A stretch of DNA of 7,858 bases from Phycisphaeraceae bacterium (GTDB taxonomy: Bacteria > Planctomycetota > Phycisphaerae > Phycisphaerales > Phycisphaeraceae): NCBI GenBank assembly GCA_016763955.1, contig JAESSU010000252.1, forward strand, positions 1 through 7,858, read 5' to 3'. Shown one piece after another: positions 1 through 4,927 of this stretch (positions are counted from its first letter, which is position 1; every line of letters starts with the position of its first letter). The translations under genes and the position numbers were made by a program. The notes below the pieces were generated by a model. That model did no database searches and was not told the origin of the DNA. It saw only the letters and a list, made by a program, of their open reading frames with translations.

Positions 1-60
1 GAAGACTAATCCGGTGAACAAGCCGTAGACGATCAACAGAGGTTCGGTAAAGTTAAACAT
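1..60 (-). CDS. Second YeeE/YedE-type membrane subunit, N-terminus only (partial)
   Basis: Only the first 20 codons are visible; the gene leaves the window at base 1. The peptide starts MFNFTEPLLIVYG and continues as a hydrophobic helix, as expected for a first membrane segment. The ATG (60-58) overlaps the end of the preceding minus-strand gene by 8 nt, and an AAAGGA ribosome binding site lies inside that gene's last codons. It should therefore be translated together with its neighbour. YeeE/YedE sulfur-transport proteins often occur as two adjacent half-length genes, so the natural reading is the partner half. That identity is inferred from position; the visible residues show only that it is a membrane protein. 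Confidence 0.6.
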   Translation of the reverse strand, partial: MFNFTEPLLIVYGLFTGLVF

Positions 61-601
61 GATTACGTCCTTTCATCCCAAAGAGTGCAAAGGCTGTGAC
101 TACGCCGGATGCAAACATGGCAAAGAAAAACGCCCATGAACTCACAGCTAATTGGAGTCCACCACTAATCCCGTGACCGGAAGTACAGCCGCCTGCCATA
201 CGCGCTCCAAAGAGTAGGATCATGCCTCCGACAAAGGCTCCGGTATAACGAACACATTGGCAAGAGCCAAAGCGATTAGCCCAGAGGGGCGGGACGGTTT
301 CTTTGAACTTCTCATCAGAAAGTCTCATGCCCAGATAAGCACCGATAGGCATTGCGATGACCAAGAAAAACTGCCAGTCAAAATAAACTTTACCTTTGTC
401 GGGCTTGAAGTATTTAGCCCAGTAAGCATTAGCCTGCACATGCTCTGGTGCGACGATACCAATAACAACACCGGGAGTCTTAGCAATGGAGGTACTGGTT
501 CCCAAAGCTTTGTGCATTAGCCCAAAGGTAATACAACTAAGAATGCCAATACCGATTCCTACAACATAAGGATTCCATCGTCGTCGTTTAAGCGGATTCA
601 T
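53..601 (-). CDS. YeeE/YedE family sulfur-compound (thiosulfate-type) transporter, half-length subunit
   Basis: A 182-residue inner-membrane protein. Hydrophobic segments lie at about residues 12-30, 76-93, 120-134 and 149-174. The diagnostic motif is GARMAGGCTSGHGISG at 132-147, with Cys139. In the YeeE/YedE (TsuA, 'sulphur transport') family this conserved Cys-Thr-Ser-Gly-His motif lines the path along which thiosulfate or a related sulfur species is passed. Full-length family members are about twice as long and carry the repeat twice, so this is one half. The other half is probably the overlapping downstream gene. The ATG at 601 has a strong GGGAGG site 8 nt upstream, which supports the start. 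Residues 50-75 form a hydrophilic loop between helices. The gene lies 224 bp downstream of tsaD on the same strand and may have its own promoter. The family call is firm; the exact substrate cannot be read from sequence. Confidence 0.88.
   Translation of the reverse strand: MNPLKRRRWNPYVVGIGIGILSCITFGLMHKALGTSTSIAKTPGVVIGIVAPEHVQANAYWAKYFKPDKGKVYFDWQFFLVIAMPIGAYLGMRLSDEKFKETVPPLWANRFGSCQCVRYTGAFVGGMILLFGARMAGGCTSGHGISGGLQLAVSSWAFFFAMFASGVVTAFALFGMKGRNHV
68..73 (-). promoter_or_regulatory. Ribosome binding site of the partial second membrane gene
   Basis: On the minus strand AAAGGA lies 7 nt before the ATG at 60-58. It sits inside the last codons of the preceding YeeE/YedE gene, consistent with coupled translation of the two subunits. 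Confidence 0.6.
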
Positions 602-609
602 CTTGTATG

Positions 610-615
610 CCTCCC
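610..615 (-). promoter_or_regulatory. Strong ribosome binding site of the YeeE/YedE gene
   Basis: On the minus strand GGGAGG stands 8 nt before the ATG at 601-599. It is the best Shine-Dalgarno match upstream of a minus-strand gene in the window and fixes this start. Confidence 0.7.
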
Positions 616-624
616 AGTAGACTG

Positions 625-640
625 TCCTGAGAATTCAGGA
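625..640. repeat. Short inverted repeat in the leader of the YeeE/YedE gene
   Basis: TCCTGA and TCAGGA form perfect 6-bp arms around a 4-nt centre, about 24 nt upstream of the YeeE/YedE start codon and just before its ribosome binding site. It could be a small leader hairpin or an operator half-site pair. I do not recognise a regulator consensus and chance is possible. Confidence 0.35.
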
Positions 641-732
641 ACAGAAACCCATGGCGAGATTTTGTGTAAAAGGTTAAACAAACTAGGTGTTTTAAGCCAT
701 AGGATGCAAACCAACTTAACGACATACAGTTT

Positions 733-748
733 ACCCAAGGGATTGGGT
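733..748. repeat. Short inverted repeat between tsaD and the YeeE/YedE gene
   Basis: ACCCAA and TTGGGT form perfect 6-bp arms separated by 4 nt. It is the second of three small inverted repeats in the 224-bp gap at 602-825. No U-tract follows on the minus strand, so it is not a classical terminator. Confidence 0.3.
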
Positions 749-803
749 TTGAAGAATCATTTTCTTTAAATTACTGGAATTAAAGCAAGCAGCCAGCTTC
801 AAG

Positions 804-818
804 GGTTTGAATCAAACC
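804..818. repeat. Palindrome just after the tsaD stop codon
   Basis: GGTTTGA-A-TCAAACC is a perfect 15-base palindrome beginning 7 nt beyond the tsaD stop codon. On the minus-strand transcript it would fold as a 5-bp stem with a 5-nt loop. No run of U follows, so it is at best a weak or factor-assisted terminator, or an mRNA end-protecting hairpin. It could also be an operator for the downstream gene. Confidence 0.4.
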
Positions 819-825
819 GCTCGCA

Positions 826-1917
826 TTACATACTAGATGTTGCAATCACAGGAAGATTTAGATCATCAAAGTCACTGGTGATAAAACGATGATGCGCCAA
901 CCCTCCGAGCATGGCTGCATTATCTAAGCAAACCGACATCGGCGGGAGACAAACTTTTAATCCACGCTCTTGCCCTAAGGCTAGCATCTGCTTACGCAAC
1001 TGGGAATTCGCACTCACGCCCCCGCCTACCAGAAGACGTTTGGGCATTTTCCCTTGTTCATCAAGTTGATCCAATGCACGATGAATTTTTTTATTAATCG
1101 CGCCGATGGCAGCGGCCTGAAATGCAGCTGCAAGATTGGCTTTATCCGTCTGTGATAAATCTTTCGCTGAATATTCAAATTTGACCTGTTTGCCTTTTCC
1201 CGTGGGCTTGCCACGCACACGATAAAGCAATGCCGTTTTCAAGCCTGAGTAGGAAAAGTCCAAGCTGGTCTTGCCCAACATTGAAATAGGTAGGGGGGCC
1301 ACCGCAGTCACGTCACCGCTCTGAGCTAGCTTGTCAACTAAGGGTCCGCCCGGATACCCCGCATCAAGAATCACCGCAGCCTTGTCATAGGCTTCGCCAA
1401 TCGCGTCATCAATCGTGCGACCCATTCGTGACATGTGTAAAGCACCCGTGACATCGTAAAGACATGTATGTCCGCCAGAAACAACCAACCCCAAAGCAGG
1501 GTAAACAGGTTCAGGCCATGGCAAATTTGCATCCATCACCAAGTCCGCTGCATAGAGATGAGCTTGGACATGGTCGACACCAATAAGGGGTTTACCTAAA
1601 GACCATGCCAAGCTTTTTGCGGCACTCACCGCAATAAGCAGCGAGCCAATAAGTCCGGGACGGTTGCCCACTGCAATGGCATCAAGATCATCAAATGTCA
1701 CCGATGCTTGCTTGATCGCCTGATCAATCACAGGCAGGATTTTTTCAATGTGCGCTCGACTGGCAATTTCAGGTACAACGCCTCCGTATTGCTCATGCAA
1801 ATCGTGTTGCGTGGCAATGACGTTACTAAGAATCACCCGTCCATCTTTTACGACAGATGCCGCGGTTTCATCACAACTCGATTCAAGCGCTAGGATCAGT
1901 GAATGTTTTACAGTCAT
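826..1917 (-). CDS. tsaD: tRNA N6-adenosine threonylcarbamoyltransferase TsaD
   Basis: TsaD transfers the threonylcarbamoyl group from threonylcarbamoyl-AMP to A37 of tRNAs that read ANN codons (t6A), working in the cytoplasm with TsaB and TsaE. The 363-residue protein shows the ASKHA-type Kae1/TsaD core in order. ESSCDET is at 12-18 and AVGNRPGLIGSLL at 82-94. The metal-binding pair His116 and His120 is in HVQAH. SGGHT is at 147-151, GEAYDKAA at 174-181, DFSYSGLKTA at 220-229 and GGGVSANSQLR at 298-308. The third metal ligand is Asp332 in CLDNAA. It is somewhat longer than the E. coli protein (337). The extra length appears to lie near 127-138 and in a Lys/Gly-rich stretch near 235-252. The ATG at 1917 has only a weak AAAGAA upstream, but the N-terminus matches the family and no better start exists. 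It follows the S41 protease gene by 121 bp on the same strand. Confidence 0.97.
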   Translation of the reverse strand: MTVKHSLILALESSCDETAASVVKDGRVILSNVIATQHDLHEQYGGVVPEIASRAHIEKILPVIDQAIKQASVTFDDLDAIAVGNRPGLIGSLLIAVSAAKSLAWSLGKPLIGVDHVQAHLYAADLVMDANLPWPEPVYPALGLVVSGGHTCLYDVTGALHMSRMGRTIDDAIGEAYDKAAVILDAGYPGGPLVDKLAQSGDVTAVAPLPISMLGKTSLDFSYSGLKTALLYRVRGKPTGKGKQVKFEYSAKDLSQTDKANLAAAFQAAAIGAINKKIHRALDQLDEQGKMPKRLLVGGGVSANSQLRKQMLALGQERGLKVCLPPMSVCLDNAAMLGGLAHHRFITSDFDDLNLPVIATSSM

Positions 1918-1933
1918 GTTTCTTTAGCCGGTC

Positions 1934-1939
1934 ATTATA
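1934..1939 (-). promoter_or_regulatory. Possible -10 box for tsaD
   Basis: On the minus strand there is an exact TATAAT ending 16 nt before the tsaD ATG, preceded by TGCG (close to an extended -10). No recognisable -35 hexamer lies 16-18 bp upstream. If used, transcription would start about 10 nt before the ATG and give a very short leader, which would fit the weak Shine-Dalgarno. This is a tentative call. Confidence 0.3.
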
Positions 1940-1944
1940 CGCAT

Positions 1945-1965
1945 CGCGTCTATTTTGTACGCGTC
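1945..1965. repeat. Direct repeat GACGCG upstream of the tsaD -10 box
   Basis: On the minus strand GACGCG occurs twice with 9 nt between copies (15-bp spacing), immediately upstream of the TATAAT at 1939-1934. The position would suit an activator site replacing a missing -35, but the repeat is short and could be coincidental. Confidence 0.3.
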
Positions 1966-1966
1966 G

Positions 1967-2031
1967 GACGATTCATAAGACTTTGGGGCACTTGTGTTCG
2001 CGATGTCAGTCAGGCACAAGTTTTAATCGTC
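1967..2031. repeat. Nested inverted repeats between the S41 protease and tsaD
   Basis: Two perfect 7-bp inverted repeats are nested. The outer arms are GACGATT (1967-1973) and AATCGTC (2025-2031). The inner arms are ACTTGTG (1990-1996) and CACAAGT (2015-2021), around an 18-nt loop. The arms are separated by 3 nt on one side and 16 nt on the other, giving an asymmetric internal loop. The element begins 7 nt after the protease stop codon on the minus-strand transcript. It may be a transcript-end or processing structure or a leader element for tsaD. There is no U-run, so it is not a standard intrinsic terminator. Confidence 0.5.
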
Positions 2032-2038
2032 AATGATA

Positions 2039-3598
2039 TTACTTAGCAGGAACTACGACAGCTTCTTCTTTTTCGATGTTTTCTATTTCAGTAGAAACGT
2101 CCGCTGTTTTGTCAGTCTCAGGATCAGTCTTTTCGCCGGACTCGATTTTTTTGATTTCTTTTACGACTTCAGCCATGCGTTCTTGCAATAGTTCACGCGT
2201 GCGGATCAAGTTTTCTAGCAGGATAGCATCCCGAATATCATCCCCACCTTCAGAGCCCACCTTGGGCCATTGCCCGGTTGTGAGTTTGCCAATGACAGCT
2301 TCGAGTCCTGCGGCAAGTTGGATATCTTTGAGATTTTCACGAAGCCAATCAGGCGTGATTTCTATGGCTTGCTGAGCACCATTTTCTTCATTCAGTACAT
2401 CGCCTTCACGACGCACTTTAAGCATGTCGGTGACTTGGCTGGACTTCATTGCCACATAAAAACCAGGATCAGGATTCACACCCCAATTTTCAGCGCCTTT
2501 AACACGATGAATCTTTTCGCCATTGGGTAAGTAATAATAAGCATTGGTAATTTTCAAGGCTCCCTCACCGGATGCCAAGGGTCTGAGTTGTTGTACGGAA
2601 CCTTTACCAAAGGTACGTGTCCCGAAGAATTTCCCCCGGTGGTTATCATGCAAAGCGCCGGTGACAATTTCAGATGCTGAAGCACTATTTTCATTGGCAA
2701 GGACAACCACTTCACCGGTAAAGGCCGTACCGCTGTCAGTTGAATATTCCGTCGTCTCAGGGACGACCCGTCCTTTAACAGAAACGATTTTCTGACCACC
2801 GGGCAAGAACATGTCCGCCACTTCAATAGCTGTTGGGAGCAATCCGCCAGGATCAAAACGCAGATCAAGGATCACAGCTTTGGCACCTTGTGCGTTGAGC
2901 TGATTTAAAGCAAGTCGCATGTCCGGGCCGGATTTTTCGTTGAACTGAGTGAGTCGGATATAGCCAATCTTATTCTGCTCATCAAGCATATAGTTCCAAT
3001 GGTGATCCTTATCACGTTTAAAACCCTTGACGGTTTGAATATTGATCCGTGCGCGGGTGATTTGGATGGTTTGCTTTTCACCGGTCTTGTGACGGACAAG
3101 GATAGTGACCTGCGTGCCTTGCTGGCCGGTGAGCATTCCAACTGCATCATTGATCGAAAGACCTTCGGTGTCCTTGCCATCGATTTCATAGATAATGTCT
3201 CCCGCCATGATGCCTGCTTTCCATGCAGGTGATTCTTCCAGTGGACTGACGATTTTTACTCGCTTGAGTGTTTGATCGATCATCACTTCTGCGCCGATAC
3301 CTGAAAACGAGCCGCGGATATGTTTGTCGAACTGCTTCATATCTTCGGGAAATAGATAGGTGGTGTAGGGATCATTAAGCGCACTAATCATGCCCTCGAC
3401 AGCATACTTGAGCATTTTTTCCTGATCGGGTTCTTCGACATGTGAGGTCACTAGCTCACGACGCAAGGCGGTGAGTAGCCCGATCTGTTCAAAAGCATCA
3501 CCGCGCCGAGCCATGGTGTTGGAAGTCCATAGCAGCAAGTTGCCAGCCACTAATACAGCCAGCAGTAAAACAATCTTGGAATTTTTCTGCATATTCAT
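2039..3598 (-). CDS. S41 family C-terminal processing peptidase (CtpA/Prc type) with PDZ domain
   Basis: A serine protease that trims or degrades envelope proteins from their C-termini outside the cytoplasmic membrane. With the chosen ATG at 3598 it has 519 residues. A signal peptide or anchor spans residues 5-30 (KNSKIVLLLAVLVAGN, then a TMA cleavage-like site). A helical N-terminal region runs to about 95 and includes NDPYTTYL. The PDZ domain is at about 97-185 (GSFSGIGAEV, SPAWKAGIMAGDII). The S41 core covers about 205-385. The Ser/Lys/Gln catalytic set aligns with E. coli Prc as Ser307 in NENSASASE and Lys332 and Gln336 in TFGKGSVQQ. LDLRFDPGG is at 244-252. A charged tail with a likely coiled coil runs from about 455 to 490, then becomes Glu-rich. 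An in-frame ATG at 3676 adds 26 residues (MNCSLIQRPIVSK...) ahead of the signal sequence, so I prefer 3598; an ATG at 3592 is also possible. Shine-Dalgarno signals are weak at all of them. Confidence 0.93.
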   Translation of the reverse strand: MNMQKNSKIVLLLAVLVAGNLLLWTSNTMARRGDAFEQIGLLTALRRELVTSHVEEPDQEKMLKYAVEGMISALNDPYTTYLFPEDMKQFDKHIRGSFSGIGAEVMIDQTLKRVKIVSPLEESPAWKAGIMAGDIIYEIDGKDTEGLSINDAVGMLTGQQGTQVTILVRHKTGEKQTIQITRARINIQTVKGFKRDKDHHWNYMLDEQNKIGYIRLTQFNEKSGPDMRLALNQLNAQGAKAVILDLRFDPGGLLPTAIEVADMFLPGGQKIVSVKGRVVPETTEYSTDSGTAFTGEVVVLANENSASASEIVTGALHDNHRGKFFGTRTFGKGSVQQLRPLASGEGALKITNAYYYLPNGEKIHRVKGAENWGVNPDPGFYVAMKSSQVTDMLKVRREGDVLNEENGAQQAIEITPDWLRENLKDIQLAAGLEAVIGKLTTGQWPKVGSEGGDDIRDAILLENLIRTRELLQERMAEVVKEIKKIESGEKTDPETDKTADVSTEIENIEKEEAVVVPAK

Positions 3599-3640
3599 CT
3601 TTTCGTCTTTAAAGAGGTAAATTAGGTCCACTATGATTTT

Positions 3641-3657
3641 AGAGACTATCGGTCTCT
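3641..3657. repeat. Inverted repeat in the leader of the S41 protease gene
   Basis: AGAGAC and GTCTCT are perfect 6-bp arms around a 5-nt loop, about 43 nt upstream of the preferred protease start. It lies inside the rejected N-terminal extension, which mildly favours this being leader rather than coding sequence. Role unknown. Confidence 0.35.
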
Positions 3658-3840
3658 GTATCAAAGAACAATTCAAATGTTTGTCAGGTTGCAGTTTACA
3701 GATAAAATGATCTAGTGTTGATGGATATAATTTTTATTTACAACCCTAGCAAGAATATTGGAGATATAAAGCTTGTCGTGACAAAGTGATTAACACCTGA
3801 TTTTTCCAAAGTAAAACCCCCTGACAAGTGCTAGTCAGAC

Positions 3841-3868
3841 TTGAACATTCCGTAAACCATCGTATTCT
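3841..3868 (+). promoter_or_regulatory. Candidate sigma-70-type promoter of the lipoprotein gene
   Basis: TTGAAC (3841-3846) and TATTCT (3863-3868) are separated by 16 nt. Transcription would start near 3875 and leave a leader of about 44 nt to the ATG at 3919. Matches are fair (four of six at the -10), and planctomycete promoters are poorly characterised, so this is only a candidate. Confidence 0.35.
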
Positions 3869-3918
3869 GTTAACTTAGAAGCTCTGATTAACAACCCTTT
3901 TCTTAACGGGTCTACATA

Positions 3919-4431
3919 ATGCAACAAATCCTAGTCGGAATATTCACGCTGTTTTTGCTAACAGGCTGCCAGTCTTCTAAGCCCTTGCCCTACAGCGCAG
4001 GCGAAGAAGGAGCTTCTCGTTTTATCCGCGCAGATTACGAACAAATTGGAAGTAAAATCCAAGTCGTCGTCGATGGGTCAGCCTATAAAATTCAAAAAGG
4101 GCATATGCTTCGAGCCAACGGCCAACAAGTTGAGCCTCTGGCTATTCAAAGACCGCCACGTAATGAATCCAACTTAAGTCGCATTGGCAGCTTCAATGGC
4201 GGACACATTGCCTCAGGGCGCAATACAGGCCCCACCATTGGTGTTTCCACTGCTGGCAATGCCGTACAGACCAAAACTTACATCTGGTTTGATCTGGTAT
4301 CCCTTGGTGATGCGCCTTGGACCCTTAAGCTCGATGTACTTGGACTTGGCGAGCAATCTATCGAGCTTCCTGCGAAGTTTCATGATCAAGCACCGGAAAT
4401 TACGACCCCCACACCGACTGTTAATAATTGA
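3919..4431 (+). CDS. Small lipoprotein of unknown function
   Basis: A 170-residue protein with a lipoprotein signal: a hydrophobic stretch at residues 4-15 followed by the lipobox LLTGC with Cys17, so it should be lipidated and membrane-anchored outside the cytoplasm. The n-region has no Lys or Arg, which is unusual, but a stop codon lies 13 nt upstream in frame and no other start is available. The mature part has a moderately charged region at 30-75, a Gly/Ser/Asn-rich middle at about 87-115, a strand-rich segment at 118-155 (TYIWFDLVSLG, LKLDVLGLG) and a Pro/Thr-rich end. I recognise no domain. No clear Shine-Dalgarno precedes the ATG. It is transcribed away from the S41 protease and in the same direction as the GroES-like gene, 174 bp further on. 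Coding character is supported by the well-formed lipobox and the open frame. Confidence 0.75.
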   Translation: MQQILVGIFTLFLLTGCQSSKPLPYSAGEEGASRFIRADYEQIGSKIQVVVDGSAYKIQKGHMLRANGQQVEPLAIQRPPRNESNLSRIGSFNGGHIASGRNTGPTIGVSTAGNAVQTKTYIWFDLVSLGDAPWTLKLDVLGLGEQSIELPAKFHDQAPEITTPTPTVNN

Positions 4432-4476
4432 GGTTCTACTTTATTTGCCTTGAATGTCTTAATTTTTTTATAAATA

Positions 4477-4488
4477 AGTTGATCAACT
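4477..4488. repeat. Perfect 12-bp palindrome AGTTGATCAACT
   Basis: A perfect palindrome 46 nt after the lipoprotein stop codon, just after a T-rich stretch (4461-4475). A related sequence, TTGATCACT, recurs at 4522-4530 inside the next inverted repeat. It could be a dimeric regulator site for the downstream genes. It is not a terminator, because no U-run follows it. Confidence 0.4.
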
Positions 4489-4495
4489 GACTCCC

Positions 4496-4538
4496 CATCG
4501 TCAATGACCTAATCCTATCGCTTGATCACTTGACGATG
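4496..4538. repeat. 9-bp inverted repeat upstream of the GroES-like gene
   Basis: CATCGTCAA (4496-4504) and TTGACGATG (4530-4538) are perfect 9-bp arms with a 25-nt spacer. The right arm contains TTGACG, a good -35 hexamer, though the only -10 candidate downstream (TATTTG at 4551, 15-nt spacing) is poor. The arms do not match the CIRCE/HrcA element (TTAGCACTC-N9-GAGTGCTAA) expected at groE genes. An operator overlapping the promoter, or a transcript hairpin ending the lipoprotein message, are both possible. Confidence 0.5.
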
Positions 4539-4605
4539 CTCATACAGTACTATTTGCCGCAAGCAAGATGCAATAATGCTTCATAACATTTACAATGACT
4601 TGACT

Positions 4606-4926
4606 ATGAGTGAATCCCAAAACAAGAAACAAGTCATGGAAATCGTTGAGCCGCTTGGCAAGCGTGTGCTCATCCGCAAGGACCAAGACAAGAATAAAAC
4701 CAAGTCCGGCATACACCTGCCTGATAAAATCGAAATTCCCACGCTCACCGGACGCGTGATGAGCATTTCCACACAAGTTGAACACGATATCGACTATCCC
4801 ATTCAATACCTCGACCGGGTTTTGTTTAATCCTAAGGAAGCGATCCCCGTGGACTTTGAAGGTGACAATCGCCTGTTCGTCGTGCCTGTGGAAAACATCG
4901 TAGCCGTATTCCGGAAAGGGGATTGA
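4606..4926 (+). CDS. Divergent GroES-like (Cpn10) co-chaperonin
   Basis: GroES forms a seven-membered lid on GroEL for protein folding in the cytoplasm. Counting from the earliest ATG (4576), the Cpn10 fold is visible. EPLGKRVLIR is at 25-34. A mobile-loop equivalent is KTKSGIHLPD at 41-50, where GroES has the hydrophobic Ile-Val-Leu tripeptide and this protein has Ile-His-Leu. LTGRVMSIS is at 57-65, DRVLFNP at 80-86 and VVPVENIVAVF at 102-112. The core from the ATG at 4636 would be 96 residues, the normal GroES length. Starts at 4576, 4606 and 4636 are all possible and none has a clear Shine-Dalgarno. I chose 4606 (MSESQNKK) because the preceding residues look unlike a natural N-terminus. 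No groEL lies nearby. The stop codon is one base before aroA, so the two are co-transcribed. It may be a specialised paralogue rather than the housekeeping GroES. Confidence 0.82.
   Translation: MSESQNKKQVMEIVEPLGKRVLIRKDQDKNKTKSGIHLPDKIEIPTLTGRVMSISTQVEHDIDYPIQYLDRVLFNPKEAIPVDFEGDNRLFVVPVENIVAVFRKGD
4913..4922 (+). promoter_or_regulatory. Ribosome binding site that fixes the TTG start of aroA
   Basis: GGAAAGGGGA lies at the very end of the GroES-like gene, with AGGGG ending 6 nt before the TTG at 4928-4930. No ATG or GTG near this point gives an equally complete N-terminus, so this site decides the start and implies coupling to the upstream gene. Confidence 0.65.
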
Positions 4927-4927
4927 C

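Larger units (their letters stand above)
3599..3918. other. 320-bp divergent intergenic region between the S41 protease and lipoprotein genes
   Basis: I see no gene here. It must hold the promoters of both divergent genes. Visible elements are a 6-bp hairpin at 3641-3657 near the protease start, TTGTC-GT-GACAA at 3773-3784, and CTGAC/GTCAG arms at 3821-3825 and 3834-3838. There is also an AT-rich tract at 3725-3740 with an exact TATAAT on the plus strand (3726-3731) that lacks a good -35. TTGTCA at 3681-3686 with TAAAAT 16 nt later makes another plus-strand promoter-like pair. On the minus strand TTGCTA and TATATC stand 17 nt apart (3726-3754), a candidate for the protease. The hexamer TGACAA or its complement occurs three times (3681, 3779, 3822). 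Confidence 0.5.

Noticed and set aside
257..520. An 87-codon plus-strand frame opposite the YeeE/YedE gene
   Set aside because: Antisense to a gene with a clear family motif; no ribosome binding site or family resemblance.
2076..2795. Several plus-strand frames of 83-99 codons opposite the S41 protease
   Set aside because: Low-complexity Ser-rich products, antisense to the catalytic and tail regions of a well-supported gene.
3599..3676. 26-residue N-terminal extension of the S41 protease from the ATG at 3676
   Set aside because: It places unrelated residues before a complete signal sequence and covers an inverted repeat; the ATG at 3598 gives a standard signal peptide.
3726..3731. Exact TATAAT on the plus strand in the divergent gap as the lipoprotein promoter
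   Set aside because: No good -35 at proper spacing, and it would leave a leader of over 180 nt; TTGAAC-N16-TATTCT at 3841 is better placed.
4432..4480. Intrinsic terminator after the lipoprotein gene
   Set aside because: There is a T-rich stretch at 4461-4475, but no GC-rich stem precedes it, only weak A/T pairing.
4496..4538. CIRCE (HrcA) heat-shock element upstream of the GroES-like gene
   Set aside because: Arms and spacer length do not match TTAGCACTC-N9-GAGTGCTAA.
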